DNA of 64,000 bases from Pseudodesulfovibrio nedwellii (lineage in GTDB: Bacteria; Desulfobacterota; Desulfovibrionia; Desulfovibrionales; Desulfovibrionaceae), in assembly GCF_027923765.1 (NCBI RefSeq), contig NZ_AP026709.1, positions 62,001-126,000 on the forward strand. The letters are read 5' to 3'. The notes below the pieces were generated by a model that saw nothing but the letters and a program-made list of their open reading frames with translations, searched no databases and was not told the DNA's origin. A program made the position numbers and the translations under genes. Of the stretch, positions 43,531 through 51,360 are shown piece after piece (the stretch's first letter is position 1; every line of letters begins with the position of its first letter).

Positions 43531-45969
43531 ATGGGTAAGAAGGAATCTGAGAAACCCCCTGTAGAAGGGCGGCTTGGAAGACGTAAATTCCTGAAATGGA
43601 GTGCCGCGCTCGGTGGGGTGACAGCCCTGTCGGGAACCGGTTTTTTTTATGGTCTTCGGTCTGTTGAGAGCGCTGAACCATTCGCCGATAAGGTTGTTTG
43701 GACATCCTGCAATGTGAATTGCGGCAGCCGATGTGCCTTGCGGGCTTTTGTAAAGGATGGCGTGGTCACCCGTGTCGAAACAGACGACAAGGGTGAAGAT
43801 ATTTATGGCGATCATCAGGTCCGTGCTTGTTTGCGCGGTCGTTCAATGCGCCACCGTATTTATGCGCCGGATCGTTTGAAGTACCCCATGAAGCGTGTGG
43901 GCAAACGTGGTGAAGGCAAGTTCGAGCGTATTTCCTGGGACGAGGCTTTGGATGGAATCGCAAAGAGTCTGGGCGATACTATTGAGAAGTGGGGCAACGA
44001 GTCCGTATATCTGAATTATGGCACCGGCAACCTTGGCGCAGTCATGTCCAAGTCCTGGCCGACTGGCTCCACTCCTGTTGCCCGTCTCATGAACTGTCTG
44101 GGCGGCTACCTCAATCAGTATGGAACGTATAGTGATGCACAGATCGACATGGCGTTGCCGTACACCTTTGGTAAGGGGTGGGTTCGTGGCAACCTCTTGT
44201 CTGACATCGTCAACAGCAAGCTGGTGGTGTTGTTCGGCAACAACCCCGCTGCCACACGCATGAGCGGTGGTGGTCTTGTGCATGATGTGATTCAGGCCAG
44301 GAAAAAAGGGTATGCGCGGATTATTGTCGTTGATCCTCGTTTTACGGATACAGCCACAACACTGGCTGATGAATGGATTCCCATCCGTCCGGGCACCGAT
44401 GCAGCGCTAGTTTGTGGTCTGGCCCATGTGATGATTTCCGAAAATCTGGTTGATAATGATTTCATCAAGCGGTGTACCGTCGGCTATGACGAAGATTCCA
44501 TGCCTGAAGGCGTGCCTGCCGGTAATTCTTACAAATCCTACATTCTGGGCACGGGCAAGGACGGTCAGGCAAAGACACCGGAATGGGCTTCGAAGATTAC
44601 GGGTATTCCCGTTCGCCGTATTGTCCAGCTGGCCCGTGAAATTGGTCAGGCAGAGCCTTGCTATATCTCTCAAGGGTGGTCCGTACAACGTCAGGCCAAC
44701 GGTGAAAACAACTGTCGTGCCATCAGCATGTTACCTATTCTTACAGGCAACGTGGGAGTGCAGGGCGGTAACACCGGCGCCCGTGAAAGTGGGTATGGAA
44801 TCCCGTTTGCTCCTTTCCCGGTTCTTCAGAATCCGGTCAAGACATCCATATCCTGTTTTACCTGGACTGATGCCATTGAACGCGGCACGGAGATGACTGC
44901 GAAAAGGGATGGTGTGCAGGGACGTGATCGTCTGGAAGCACCTATCAAGTTTATCTGGAACTATGCTGGCAATTGTCTTGTAAATCAGCATTCAGACAGC
45001 AATCGGACATCGGAAATTCTTGCTGACGACAGCAAGTGTGAAACCGTTGTGGTCGTTGATAACTTCATGACGCCAAGCGCTAAATTTGCTGATTATCTTC
45101 TTCCTGCGACTTCAAACCTTGAAGAGGATGATTTTGCTCCTCAAGGTTTTTCTTCGGAAATGGGCTACGTTATTTTTGCAGAAAAAGTCATTGAGCCACT
45201 TTTTGAAAGTCGTACCATTTTTGATATCTGTGCAGGTGTAGCCAAACGTCTGGGTGCGGAACAGAAATACACTGAGGGACGGACCCGTGCGCAATGGGTT
45301 GAATATGTCTATCAGAAGTCTCGCGAAAAATTGCCCGAGCTTCCCGCCAAGCTTGAGGATGCCTTTGCCATGGGATTGTATAAGCGTGAAAAGCCCGGTT
45401 TGCCTCCGGTTCCTTACAAGGAATTTCGGGATGATCCTGAAGGCCATCCCTTGAGGAGTCCTTCAGGTAAATTGGAAATCTTTTCCAAGCAACTTTGGGA
45501 TATCGCTCATGAATGGGAACTCGCCGAAGGCGATGTCATATCCGGTCTTCCGGAATACGCTCCCACTTGGGAAGGCGTTTCTGATCCTTTGAGAAAGGAA
45601 TTTCCTCTGCAATTGATTGGTCATCATTATAAACAACGCACGCATTCCACCTACGGCAATGTGGACTGGCTGAAAAAAGTCGCGCCACAGGAACTCTGGA
45701 TCAATCCCATGGATGCCGAAGAACGAGGCATTGTCCACGGCGGAAAGGTCAAGGTCTTCAACGCTCGAGGCGTGGTTTACACCATTGCCAAGGTCACACC
45801 CCGCATCATGCCAGGTGTTTTGACCCTGCCTGAGGGGGCATGGTTTGATCCGGGCAAGGATGGAGCTGACCACGGTGGCTGTGTAAACGTTCTGACGACA
45901 CTTCGTCCTTCACCGTTGGCAAAGGGGAATCCCCAGCATACCAACCTTGTACAGGTCGAAAAGGCGTAA
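43531..45969 (+). CDS. dmsA: DMSO reductase catalytic subunit A
   Basis: Molybdopterin enzyme reducing dimethyl sulfoxide (and some N-oxides). 812 residues from ATG 43531 (an upstream start would bury the signal). Twin-arginine signal GRRKFLKWSAAL; FS0 Cys ligands in WTSCNVNCGSRCALRAF; then RACLRGRSMRHRIYAPDRLK. The block YLNQYGTYSDAQ supplies the Ser that ligates Mo, as in DmsA. The C-terminal end RPSPLAKGNPQHTNLVQVEK closely matches E. coli DmsA. The dmsB and dmsC genes follow. Exported folded by Tat; DMSO is the best substrate guess, with S-oxides and N-oxides also possible. Confidence 0.93.
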   Translation: MGKKESEKPPVEGRLGRRKFLKWSAALGGVTALSGTGFFYGLRSVESAEPFADKVVWTSCNVNCGSRCALRAFVKDGVVTRVETDDKGEDIYGDHQVRACLRGRSMRHRIYAPDRLKYPMKRVGKRGEGKFERISWDEALDGIAKSLGDTIEKWGNESVYLNYGTGNLGAVMSKSWPTGSTPVARLMNCLGGYLNQYGTYSDAQIDMALPYTFGKGWVRGNLLSDIVNSKLVVLFGNNPAATRMSGGGLVHDVIQARKKGYARIIVVDPRFTDTATTLADEWIPIRPGTDAALVCGLAHVMISENLVDNDFIKRCTVGYDEDSMPEGVPAGNSYKSYILGTGKDGQAKTPEWASKITGIPVRRIVQLAREIGQAEPCYISQGWSVQRQANGENNCRAISMLPILTGNVGVQGGNTGARESGYGIPFAPFPVLQNPVKTSISCFTWTDAIERGTEMTAKRDGVQGRDRLEAPIKFIWNYAGNCLVNQHSDSNRTSEILADDSKCETVVVVDNFMTPSAKFADYLLPATSNLEEDDFAPQGFSSEMGYVIFAEKVIEPLFESRTIFDICAGVAKRLGAEQKYTEGRTRAQWVEYVYQKSREKLPELPAKLEDAFAMGLYKREKPGLPPVPYKEFRDDPEGHPLRSPSGKLEIFSKQLWDIAHEWELAEGDVISGLPEYAPTWEGVSDPLRKEFPLQLIGHHYKQRTHSTYGNVDWLKKVAPQELWINPMDAEERGIVHGGKVKVFNARGVVYTIAKVTPRIMPGVLTLPEGAWFDPGKDGADHGGCVNVLTTLRPSPLAKGNPQHTNLVQVEKA

Positions 45970-45982
45970 GGGAGACTGATTG

Positions 45983-46603
45983 ATGTTAAAAAGACCTGCA
46001 TTTTATTTTGATATGGAAGCATGCACGGGATGTAAAACGTGCATGATCGCCTGCATGGATAAGAATGATCTCCCTGATGGCGTTCTTTTCAGGCGTGTTA
46101 CTGAGTATGCTGGCGGCGATTGGATGAAAGACAAAAACGGTGCATATGAACAGAACGTATTCGCCTATTACCTGTCTGTTTCGTGCAACCATTGCGAGAA
46201 TCCCATCTGCGTTCGTTCATGTCCGACTACGGCCATGCACAAGGATGAAAATGGTATCGTCAGCGTCGATCACGACAAGTGTGTTGGCTGTCGTTATTGC
46301 GAATGGGGTTGTCCCTATTCTGCCCCACAGTATAATGCCAAAAAGGGCAAGATGGAAAAATGCGACTTCTGTCGTGATTATCTGGAGCAGGGCAAGCCAC
46401 CGGCGTGTGTAGCAGCATGTCCCACTCGTGCTCTTGAGTTTGGAGAATATGAAGATCTGGTCGCCAAACATGGAGCGTCTCAAGTTGTCGCTCCGTTGCC
46501 TGACCCGTCTATCACATATCCCAACCTGATTGTTTCGGCCAACCGCAATGCGCAACCGGCTGGATCACGTCTTGGTACAATTCAAAATCCTGAGGAGGTG
46601 TAA
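45983..46603 (+). CDS. dmsB: DMSO reductase Fe-S subunit B
   Basis: 206 residues with four [4Fe-4S] motifs: CTGCKTCMIACMDKN, CNHCENPICVRSCP, CVGCRYCEWGCPY and CDFCRDYLEQGKPPACVAACP. This is the DmsB/PhsB/NrfC electron-transfer plan, moving electrons from DmsC to DmsA. ATG 45983 is preferred to the TTG just before it, with GGGAGA 8 bases upstream. It starts 13 bases after dmsA. Confidence 0.94.
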   Translation: MLKRPAFYFDMEACTGCKTCMIACMDKNDLPDGVLFRRVTEYAGGDWMKDKNGAYEQNVFAYYLSVSCNHCENPICVRSCPTTAMHKDENGIVSVDHDKCVGCRYCEWGCPYSAPQYNAKKGKMEKCDFCRDYLEQGKPPACVAACPTRALEFGEYEDLVAKHGASQVVAPLPDPSITYPNLIVSANRNAQPAGSRLGTIQNPEEV

Positions 46604-46605
46604 CA

Positions 46606-47481
46606 ATGCTCTTTAATGAATGGAGTCTGGTCATTTTCACCATCCTCGTACAAACCGCAATTGGTATGTTGTTGGTGTCTGAAGTCGCGCGGGTTATTTC
46701 GCCGTCTTCTGTTAGCAAGAGCTTCTCGTGGCAGCTTCCGACAATCAGTCTGGTGACAGGTGCTTCCTTGTTGTTTTCCTTAGGACACCTTGGGACCCCT
46801 ATGCACAGTGTCTATACGATACTCAACGCTGGTTCTTCATGGTTGAGTCGTGAGATCCTTGCCACCGGAGGCTTTTTTGTCTCGGTTGTGGCTTTGGCTG
46901 TCATTCGCATGAAATCGCCGGAAGCCAAGGCAACCGGAGTATCTGTGGCCGCCAGTATTCTGGGACTTGTCACTGTGTTCGTCATGTCCAGAGTATACAT
47001 GCTGCAAACCGTACCCGTCTGGGACAGCATTTCAACCATGCTGGGTTTCTATGGCACCATGTTGATTCTTGGTTCCATTGCGGGCGGCGTACTGTTTGGT
47101 ATCCAGACCAACAAGGGCGACGAGCTTAAAAAAGGCGATCATATCCGTATTGCTGGTGCATTCATTGTTGCAGCCATACTGGGGTTGGGATTGAAGTTTA
47201 TCGGCATACCGCTTGATATGATTTCCCTTGATGCAACGAATAATCTGGGCGTTTCCGGTATTGATATACTGACATCGGGAGGAACATTCCTGTTCGTTGC
47301 CTGTGTCGCATTGACCTTTTTGGGAACGGCAGTGTTTGCATGGGGTATCTACAAGATCATTGCATCCAATGAAATGAGTGCCATGACCAATCTCAGCCTG
47401 TGCGCCTTTGGGCTTGTGCTTGCTGGTGAGATTGTCGCCAGACTCATGTTCTACGGGACCTACCTTCGAATCGGACTGTAA
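46606..47481 (+). CDS. dmsC: DMSO reductase membrane anchor subunit C
   Basis: 291 residues with eight membrane helices (first VIFTILVQTAIGMLLVSEVA; then SLVTGASLLFSLGHLGTPMH). DmsC anchors DmsAB and oxidises menaquinol; it carries no heme. It follows dmsB by 2 bases with an AGGAGGTG ribosome site inside the end of dmsB. Length matches E. coli DmsC (about 287). Confidence 0.93.
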   Translation: MLFNEWSLVIFTILVQTAIGMLLVSEVARVISPSSVSKSFSWQLPTISLVTGASLLFSLGHLGTPMHSVYTILNAGSSWLSREILATGGFFVSVVALAVIRMKSPEAKATGVSVAASILGLVTVFVMSRVYMLQTVPVWDSISTMLGFYGTMLILGSIAGGVLFGIQTNKGDELKKGDHIRIAGAFIVAAILGLGLKFIGIPLDMISLDATNNLGVSGIDILTSGGTFLFVACVALTFLGTAVFAWGIYKIIASNEMSAMTNLSLCAFGLVLAGEIVARLMFYGTYLRIGL

Positions 47482-47492
47482 TATACAAATAT

Positions 47493-47518
47493 GGCCCGAG
47501 GAGTAATTCCCTCGGGCC
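47493..47518 (+). terminator. attenuator-like hairpin between dmsC and the chaperone gene
   Basis: GGCCCGAGG (47493-47501) and CCTCGGGCC (47510-47518) form a perfect 9-base stem with an 8-base loop, followed by TTT only. It could lower transcription of the chaperone relative to dmsABC or protect the upstream mRNA. Confidence 0.65.
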
Positions 47519-47529
47519 TTTGGAAAATC

Positions 47530-48168
47530 ATGGAAACATCAGATACATATTTTGCTGCGGCCATAGTATGCGCTTTTTTCGGCAGAGTCTTTTCGCACGA
47601 CCCAGAAAAAGAATTCATTTCTCAGGTTCGTGATGAAAACCTTTTGGAAGAATGGCCGCTGGAAACATCCGTTGAAGATAAGGCCTCCCTTGACATGCTG
47701 ATCTCCTGTATTGCCGAGCTTGATGAGCAGGGCATGGCCCTTTTGCAGGATGATTACACTGCGTTGTTTGTCATTCCTGATTCCGCTGTACCTGTGTGGG
47801 AGTCCGTCTGGACGACCAAGGAACGGCTCCTTTTTGGTGACCCTACATTTGCAGTACGTGAGGCGTACGCCCGTTACGGAGTTGTTGCGCCCAAGCTGAA
47901 CAATGAACCGGACGATCATATCGGATTGGAGTTGGATTTCATGGCTCGTTTGTTCGCTTTGTCAGCAGATGCGATGGAGGCGGGCGATACTGTCAAAGCC
48001 GATGAGTGCGCTGAAGATGCCAAAGCTTTTTATCAAGATCACATTGGGAAATGGGCAAAGGAATGTCTGGCGGAAATCGAATCAAAATCGGTCACGGAGT
48101 ATTACACCTCAATGGCCCGACTGTGCATGAGTCTGGTGGATTCTTTGCCCCGGATATTGGCTCAATAA
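47530..48168 (+). CDS. TorD/DmsD-family molybdoenzyme chaperone
   Basis: 212 residues, all helical. LDMLISCIAELDEQGMALLQDDYTALFVIPD and EPDDHIGLELDFMARLF are typical of the TorD/DmsD family, which binds the Tat signal of its partner and aids Mo-cofactor loading. Position right after dmsC points to DmsA as client. ATG 47530 is chosen because the earlier ATG (47491) is inside the preceding hairpin and lacks a ribosome site. A different TorD paralogue lies beside torA. Confidence 0.85.
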   Translation: METSDTYFAAAIVCAFFGRVFSHDPEKEFISQVRDENLLEEWPLETSVEDKASLDMLISCIAELDEQGMALLQDDYTALFVIPDSAVPVWESVWTTKERLLFGDPTFAVREAYARYGVVAPKLNNEPDDHIGLELDFMARLFALSADAMEAGDTVKADECAEDAKAFYQDHIGKWAKECLAEIESKSVTEYYTSMARLCMSLVDSLPRILAQ

Positions 48169-48187
48169 TTTTAGCTCGGTAAGCTGT

Positions 48188-49210
48188 ATGCCGTACCAAC
48201 CGGTTTTTACGGAAAGCACATGTCTCCGGTTTAAGGGGGGAGACTGCTCTTTGTGCGCCGATGTGTGTCCTTCAAAGGCAATTTCTCTTGCTGATATTTC
48301 GTGTTTTATCGGAGATATTTGTCTGGCATGTGGCGCCTGTGCTGCGGTTTGTCCTGTTGATGCGGTGACGCATAATGCAGCAGGGCGTCTCCTGAAAAAA
48401 ATCACCTCTCTCTGTCCAACTGTTACCATTTCTGTGGGGTGTTTTGCCATCCCCTTTGCCCCTGAGGGAATGGTACAGTTGGATGGTTGCCTTTCTGCTT
48501 TCGGGATGGATGTCTTGGCAGCTATGGCTCTTGCTAATGTTGAAACCCTTCGATTTGTGCATGGCGATTGTGCGAAATGTACAAAAGGAGATCAATGTCG
48601 TCTGTTTGCCAGAAATCTGGATGCCTTTCGTCTGGCATGTCCTGCCGTTTCTGCAAAAATGCACTGTGTTGAGAAAAAGAGTTCTCGCCCAATGAGTGCA
48701 AACACCATGTCCCGGCGAGGGCTGTTCAATCTGTTCGGTTCCCGGAAAGAGGCAGTGCCCTCTCAAGTGAAGGCCGATAAGTCGGTGTTTTTACATACCC
48801 AGACAACTGGTTTCAAACGACTCAGATTGCATACGGCATTTCGTTTGTTGTCGTGTGCAGAGCATGTGCCCGAACCCGTGCGAATTGCAGAGATGGAAGT
48901 TGTCCAGTCATGCACCGGGTGTGGGACTTGCTCCAGAGTTTGTCCGGTGAATGCGCTGGAATTTATTGTCGAGAATAATGAGTTTTCAATCCGATTTACT
49001 GCATGGAAATGCGTTGATTGCAACCTGTGTGTCAAATCATGCCTTTCTGAAAGTATACAGCGTCGTCCAGCCGTTTCCGTATCATTGACGGATGAAACTC
49101 CTCATATTCTGTATTCAGGCTCGTTTCAAACGTGTAAACGATGCAAGGCTGCGTCAACAACGTTGACCAATGGATATTGCACTGTTTGTGCGCATAAGCT
49201 GGGGGTATGA
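48188..49210 (+). CDS. polyferredoxin-like protein with C-terminal zinc ribbon
   Basis: 340 residues, no signal. Cys motifs in order: CSLCADVCP (near 20), CLACGACAAVCP (near 47), CAKCTKGDQC (near 132), CTGCGTCSRVCP (near 241), CVDCNLCVKSC (near 278), and a final CKRC...CTVC zinc ribbon. Four are ferredoxin-like. The middle region (100-150) has no clear family. It is last in the dms cluster, 19 bases after the chaperone gene, and is followed by a terminator. It could feed low-potential electrons or help assemble the Fe-S/Mo enzyme. No specific name is justified. Confidence 0.75.
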   Translation: MPYQPVFTESTCLRFKGGDCSLCADVCPSKAISLADISCFIGDICLACGACAAVCPVDAVTHNAAGRLLKKITSLCPTVTISVGCFAIPFAPEGMVQLDGCLSAFGMDVLAAMALANVETLRFVHGDCAKCTKGDQCRLFARNLDAFRLACPAVSAKMHCVEKKSSRPMSANTMSRRGLFNLFGSRKEAVPSQVKADKSVFLHTQTTGFKRLRLHTAFRLLSCAEHVPEPVRIAEMEVVQSCTGCGTCSRVCPVNALEFIVENNEFSIRFTAWKCVDCNLCVKSCLSESIQRRPAVSVSLTDETPHILYSGSFQTCKRCKAASTTLTNGYCTVCAHKLGV

Positions 49211-49246
49211 TTTACTCGTTCTTTTTATTCTACCAAAGATGCTTCA

Positions 49247-49277
49247 AGGGCTTACGTTGATACCGTAAGCCTTTTTT
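49247..49277 (+). terminator. intrinsic terminator after the dms cluster
   Basis: AAGGGCTTACG and CGTAAGCCTTT pair across a 6-base centre and are followed by seven T. It resembles the hairpin after tRNA-Ser. The region up to 49504 otherwise holds the torC promoter. Confidence 0.82.
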
Positions 49278-49433
49278 TTATGGTGTTTTTTTTGTTCCCA
49301 TACACATCGGTTTTCCAAAGTCTTTGGAAAACTCTCCGCTCTTGGTGGAACTTTCCAGAAAAAACGTAAATATGAACAAGTTTATTCGAGTGTAACTTAC
49401 TGGGATAGAAGGGGCTTTTGTTCTTATGCATTA

Positions 49434-49448
49434 TGGTATCCATCTTGC
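49434..49448 (+). promoter_or_regulatory. sigma-54 (-24/-12) promoter of torCDA
   Basis: TGGTATCCATCTTGC has GG and GC at correct spacing and a full TTGC -12 element. It lies 57 bases before torC. It ties the tor operon to the sigma-54 response regulator encoded upstream. Confidence 0.83.
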
Positions 49449-49504
49449 TTTTGCGTTTGAGGATAAGTGAATCGACCATAACAAAAACGTAAAGGAGAAT
49501 TTGA

Positions 49505-50662
49505 ATGGAAAAGGGATTCGGTGCCAGGATTGGCAAACATCAGTGGCTCCTGCTTGCCGGAATATGTCTGGGAGGGGTGTTACTTATTTCTGCCGCCGTA
49601 GGGGCCGGGTCAGAAGGTGATGAGGATGAAGGAAATAGTTTGTGTCTATCGTGTCATGTCATGGAACAAACAGTGTATCCTGAGTTCAAAAAAACAAAAC
49701 ATTTTAACAACTCGTCAGGTGTTCGAGCCAAGTGCTCATCCTGCCATGTGCCGCAACCCCTGATACCCATGTTGGAAAGAAAGGCCGCATCGGTTTCCGA
49801 AATATTCAGTTGGATGGCTGGCACCATTGATACTCCTGAAAAATTTGAAGAAAATAGACTGAGACTTGCAAAAAGTGTGTGGGCTGATTTTAAAGAAAGC
49901 GATTCTCGCGAATGCAAATCCTGCCACAATGTCACTGCTTTTGATTTTACAGCTTTCAAGAAGCCGGAATCTGCTAAGACGATGCAAAAGGGCTTGCAGG
50001 ATGGGCAGACGTGTATTGATTGCCATAAAGGTATTGCCCATACCATGCCGGACCTCTCTGCCGGATTTAGAATGTTGTATGAAGAAATCCAAAGTGAGGC
50101 CAAGAACGGCGACTTTGATGTCGAGGCAGTTTATCCAATCAGTGTCGCCAGTTGCTTTCTTGAAAAAGATGGCTCCAAAGCTGGCAGACTTCTTCCCCTT
50201 ACCAAACTTGAAGTACTCGAAACATCCGGTGACTGGGCCAAAGTCCGTGTTCGTGGTTGGCAGCAGATCGGGGCTGAACGCGTCATTTGTGAAGCTCAGG
50301 GGCGGCGTGTTTTCGCGGCTGCCCTGAGTAAGAAAGTGCTCGATACAGTCAAAGGCGGAGAACCCATGGTTGACCCTGAAACCGGGCAATCATGGCGTAA
50401 GGCTGAATTCGACTGCTGGATAAAGGTTGGAGAATTCGTGGCTGATATTGACCGGTTGAACAACTACGGCAGTGAACTTCATGCGGCAACGTGTGGTGGA
50501 TGCCATGCACAGACACCGGCCAGTCATTTTACGGCCAATCAGTGGATTGGCGGCATCAAATCGATGGGCAACAGAGTGTCATTGGACAAGAATAATTATC
50601 GGCTTTTGCTGAAATATCTCCAGATGAGAGCATCTGATGTCACCGGAGAGACTCATTCATAA
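49505..50662 (+). CDS. torC: pentaheme c-type cytochrome TorC
   Basis: 385 residues. N-terminal membrane anchor WLLLAGICLGGVLLISAAVGA. Five heme motifs: CLSCH (near 47), CSSCH (near 78), CKSCH (near 138), CIDCH (near 173) and CGGCH (near 330). The first four form a NapC/NirT-type tetraheme domain that oxidises menaquinol; the fifth lies in a separate C-terminal domain, the arrangement that defines TorC. It passes electrons to periplasmic TorA. An AAAGGAGAA ribosome site precedes ATG. Confidence 0.93.
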   Translation: MEKGFGARIGKHQWLLLAGICLGGVLLISAAVGAGSEGDEDEGNSLCLSCHVMEQTVYPEFKKTKHFNNSSGVRAKCSSCHVPQPLIPMLERKAASVSEIFSWMAGTIDTPEKFEENRLRLAKSVWADFKESDSRECKSCHNVTAFDFTAFKKPESAKTMQKGLQDGQTCIDCHKGIAHTMPDLSAGFRMLYEEIQSEAKNGDFDVEAVYPISVASCFLEKDGSKAGRLLPLTKLEVLETSGDWAKVRVRGWQQIGAERVICEAQGRRVFAAALSKKVLDTVKGGEPMVDPETGQSWRKAEFDCWIKVGEFVADIDRLNNYGSELHAATCGGCHAQTPASHFTANQWIGGIKSMGNRVSLDKNNYRLLLKYLQMRASDVTGETHS

Positions 50663-50673
50663 AGAGGTTTTGT

Positions 50674-51336
50674 ATGCTGAAAGAAGAAAAGAACACCATG
50701 ATCAATAGGCCGTTGATTCTGACGTGGATCGCAACATTGTTTGCACGCGAACTCACTCTGGACGATGTCGAAAGTTACAGGAACGGCAAGGGCCGAGTAC
50801 TTCTCGATACGATTGCAGGTGAGATCCCTGAGGCCGTTGAACTTGAACGTATGCGGTCTATTCTTCAGGGACCCGGAACATACGAGGATACCGTGTTGGA
50901 TTTGGCGGGTGCATTCTCGTGGCTTTTTCATGGAGTCGGGGGGCCAAAGGCTGCGCCTACGCATTGGCATGACTGGTCGGAGGAGTCCGACGGTTCGCAA
51001 ATGAATTGTATTGATACCTGTGCGGAACTCATGTCCCGATGCGGACTTGGACCGGCTTTGGAAAGCGATGAGTCTGCTGATCACGTGAGCGTGCAGTTGG
51101 AGTTTCTTGGTTATCTGGAAGCGCGGTCAGCGTCTGACCCTGATGGGCCATGGAATGAATATCGTGATCAATTGGTGCGTGATCAAATCAATGCATGGCT
51201 TCCTTACTTTTTGACTGCCTGTGAACGCAATGATCGAAACGGTTTCTATGCCGCTTTGGCAAGTTTTACGCGAAGGATCTTATCGGATTCTTTGACGGGC
51301 AGTGCAAATTCTACTCATGCAGCACACGCTGCCTAA
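50674..51336 (+). CDS. torD: TorD chaperone for TMAO reductase
   Basis: 220 residues, helical. ALAWLFH-like FSWLFHGVGGPKAAPTHWHDW and ESADHVSVQLEFLGYLEA are characteristic of TorD. It sits between torC and torA, 11 bases after torC and 24 bases before torA. It binds apo-TorA and its Tat signal before cofactor insertion. A possible internal ATG at 50698 would shorten it by 8 residues. Confidence 0.9.
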   Translation: MLKEEKNTMINRPLILTWIATLFARELTLDDVESYRNGKGRVLLDTIAGEIPEAVELERMRSILQGPGTYEDTVLDLAGAFSWLFHGVGGPKAAPTHWHDWSEESDGSQMNCIDTCAELMSRCGLGPALESDESADHVSVQLEFLGYLEARSASDPDGPWNEYRDQLVRDQINAWLPYFLTACERNDRNGFYAALASFTRRILSDSLTGSANSTHAAHAA

Positions 51337-51360
51337 CTACACATTACGGAGGTAATTCTT

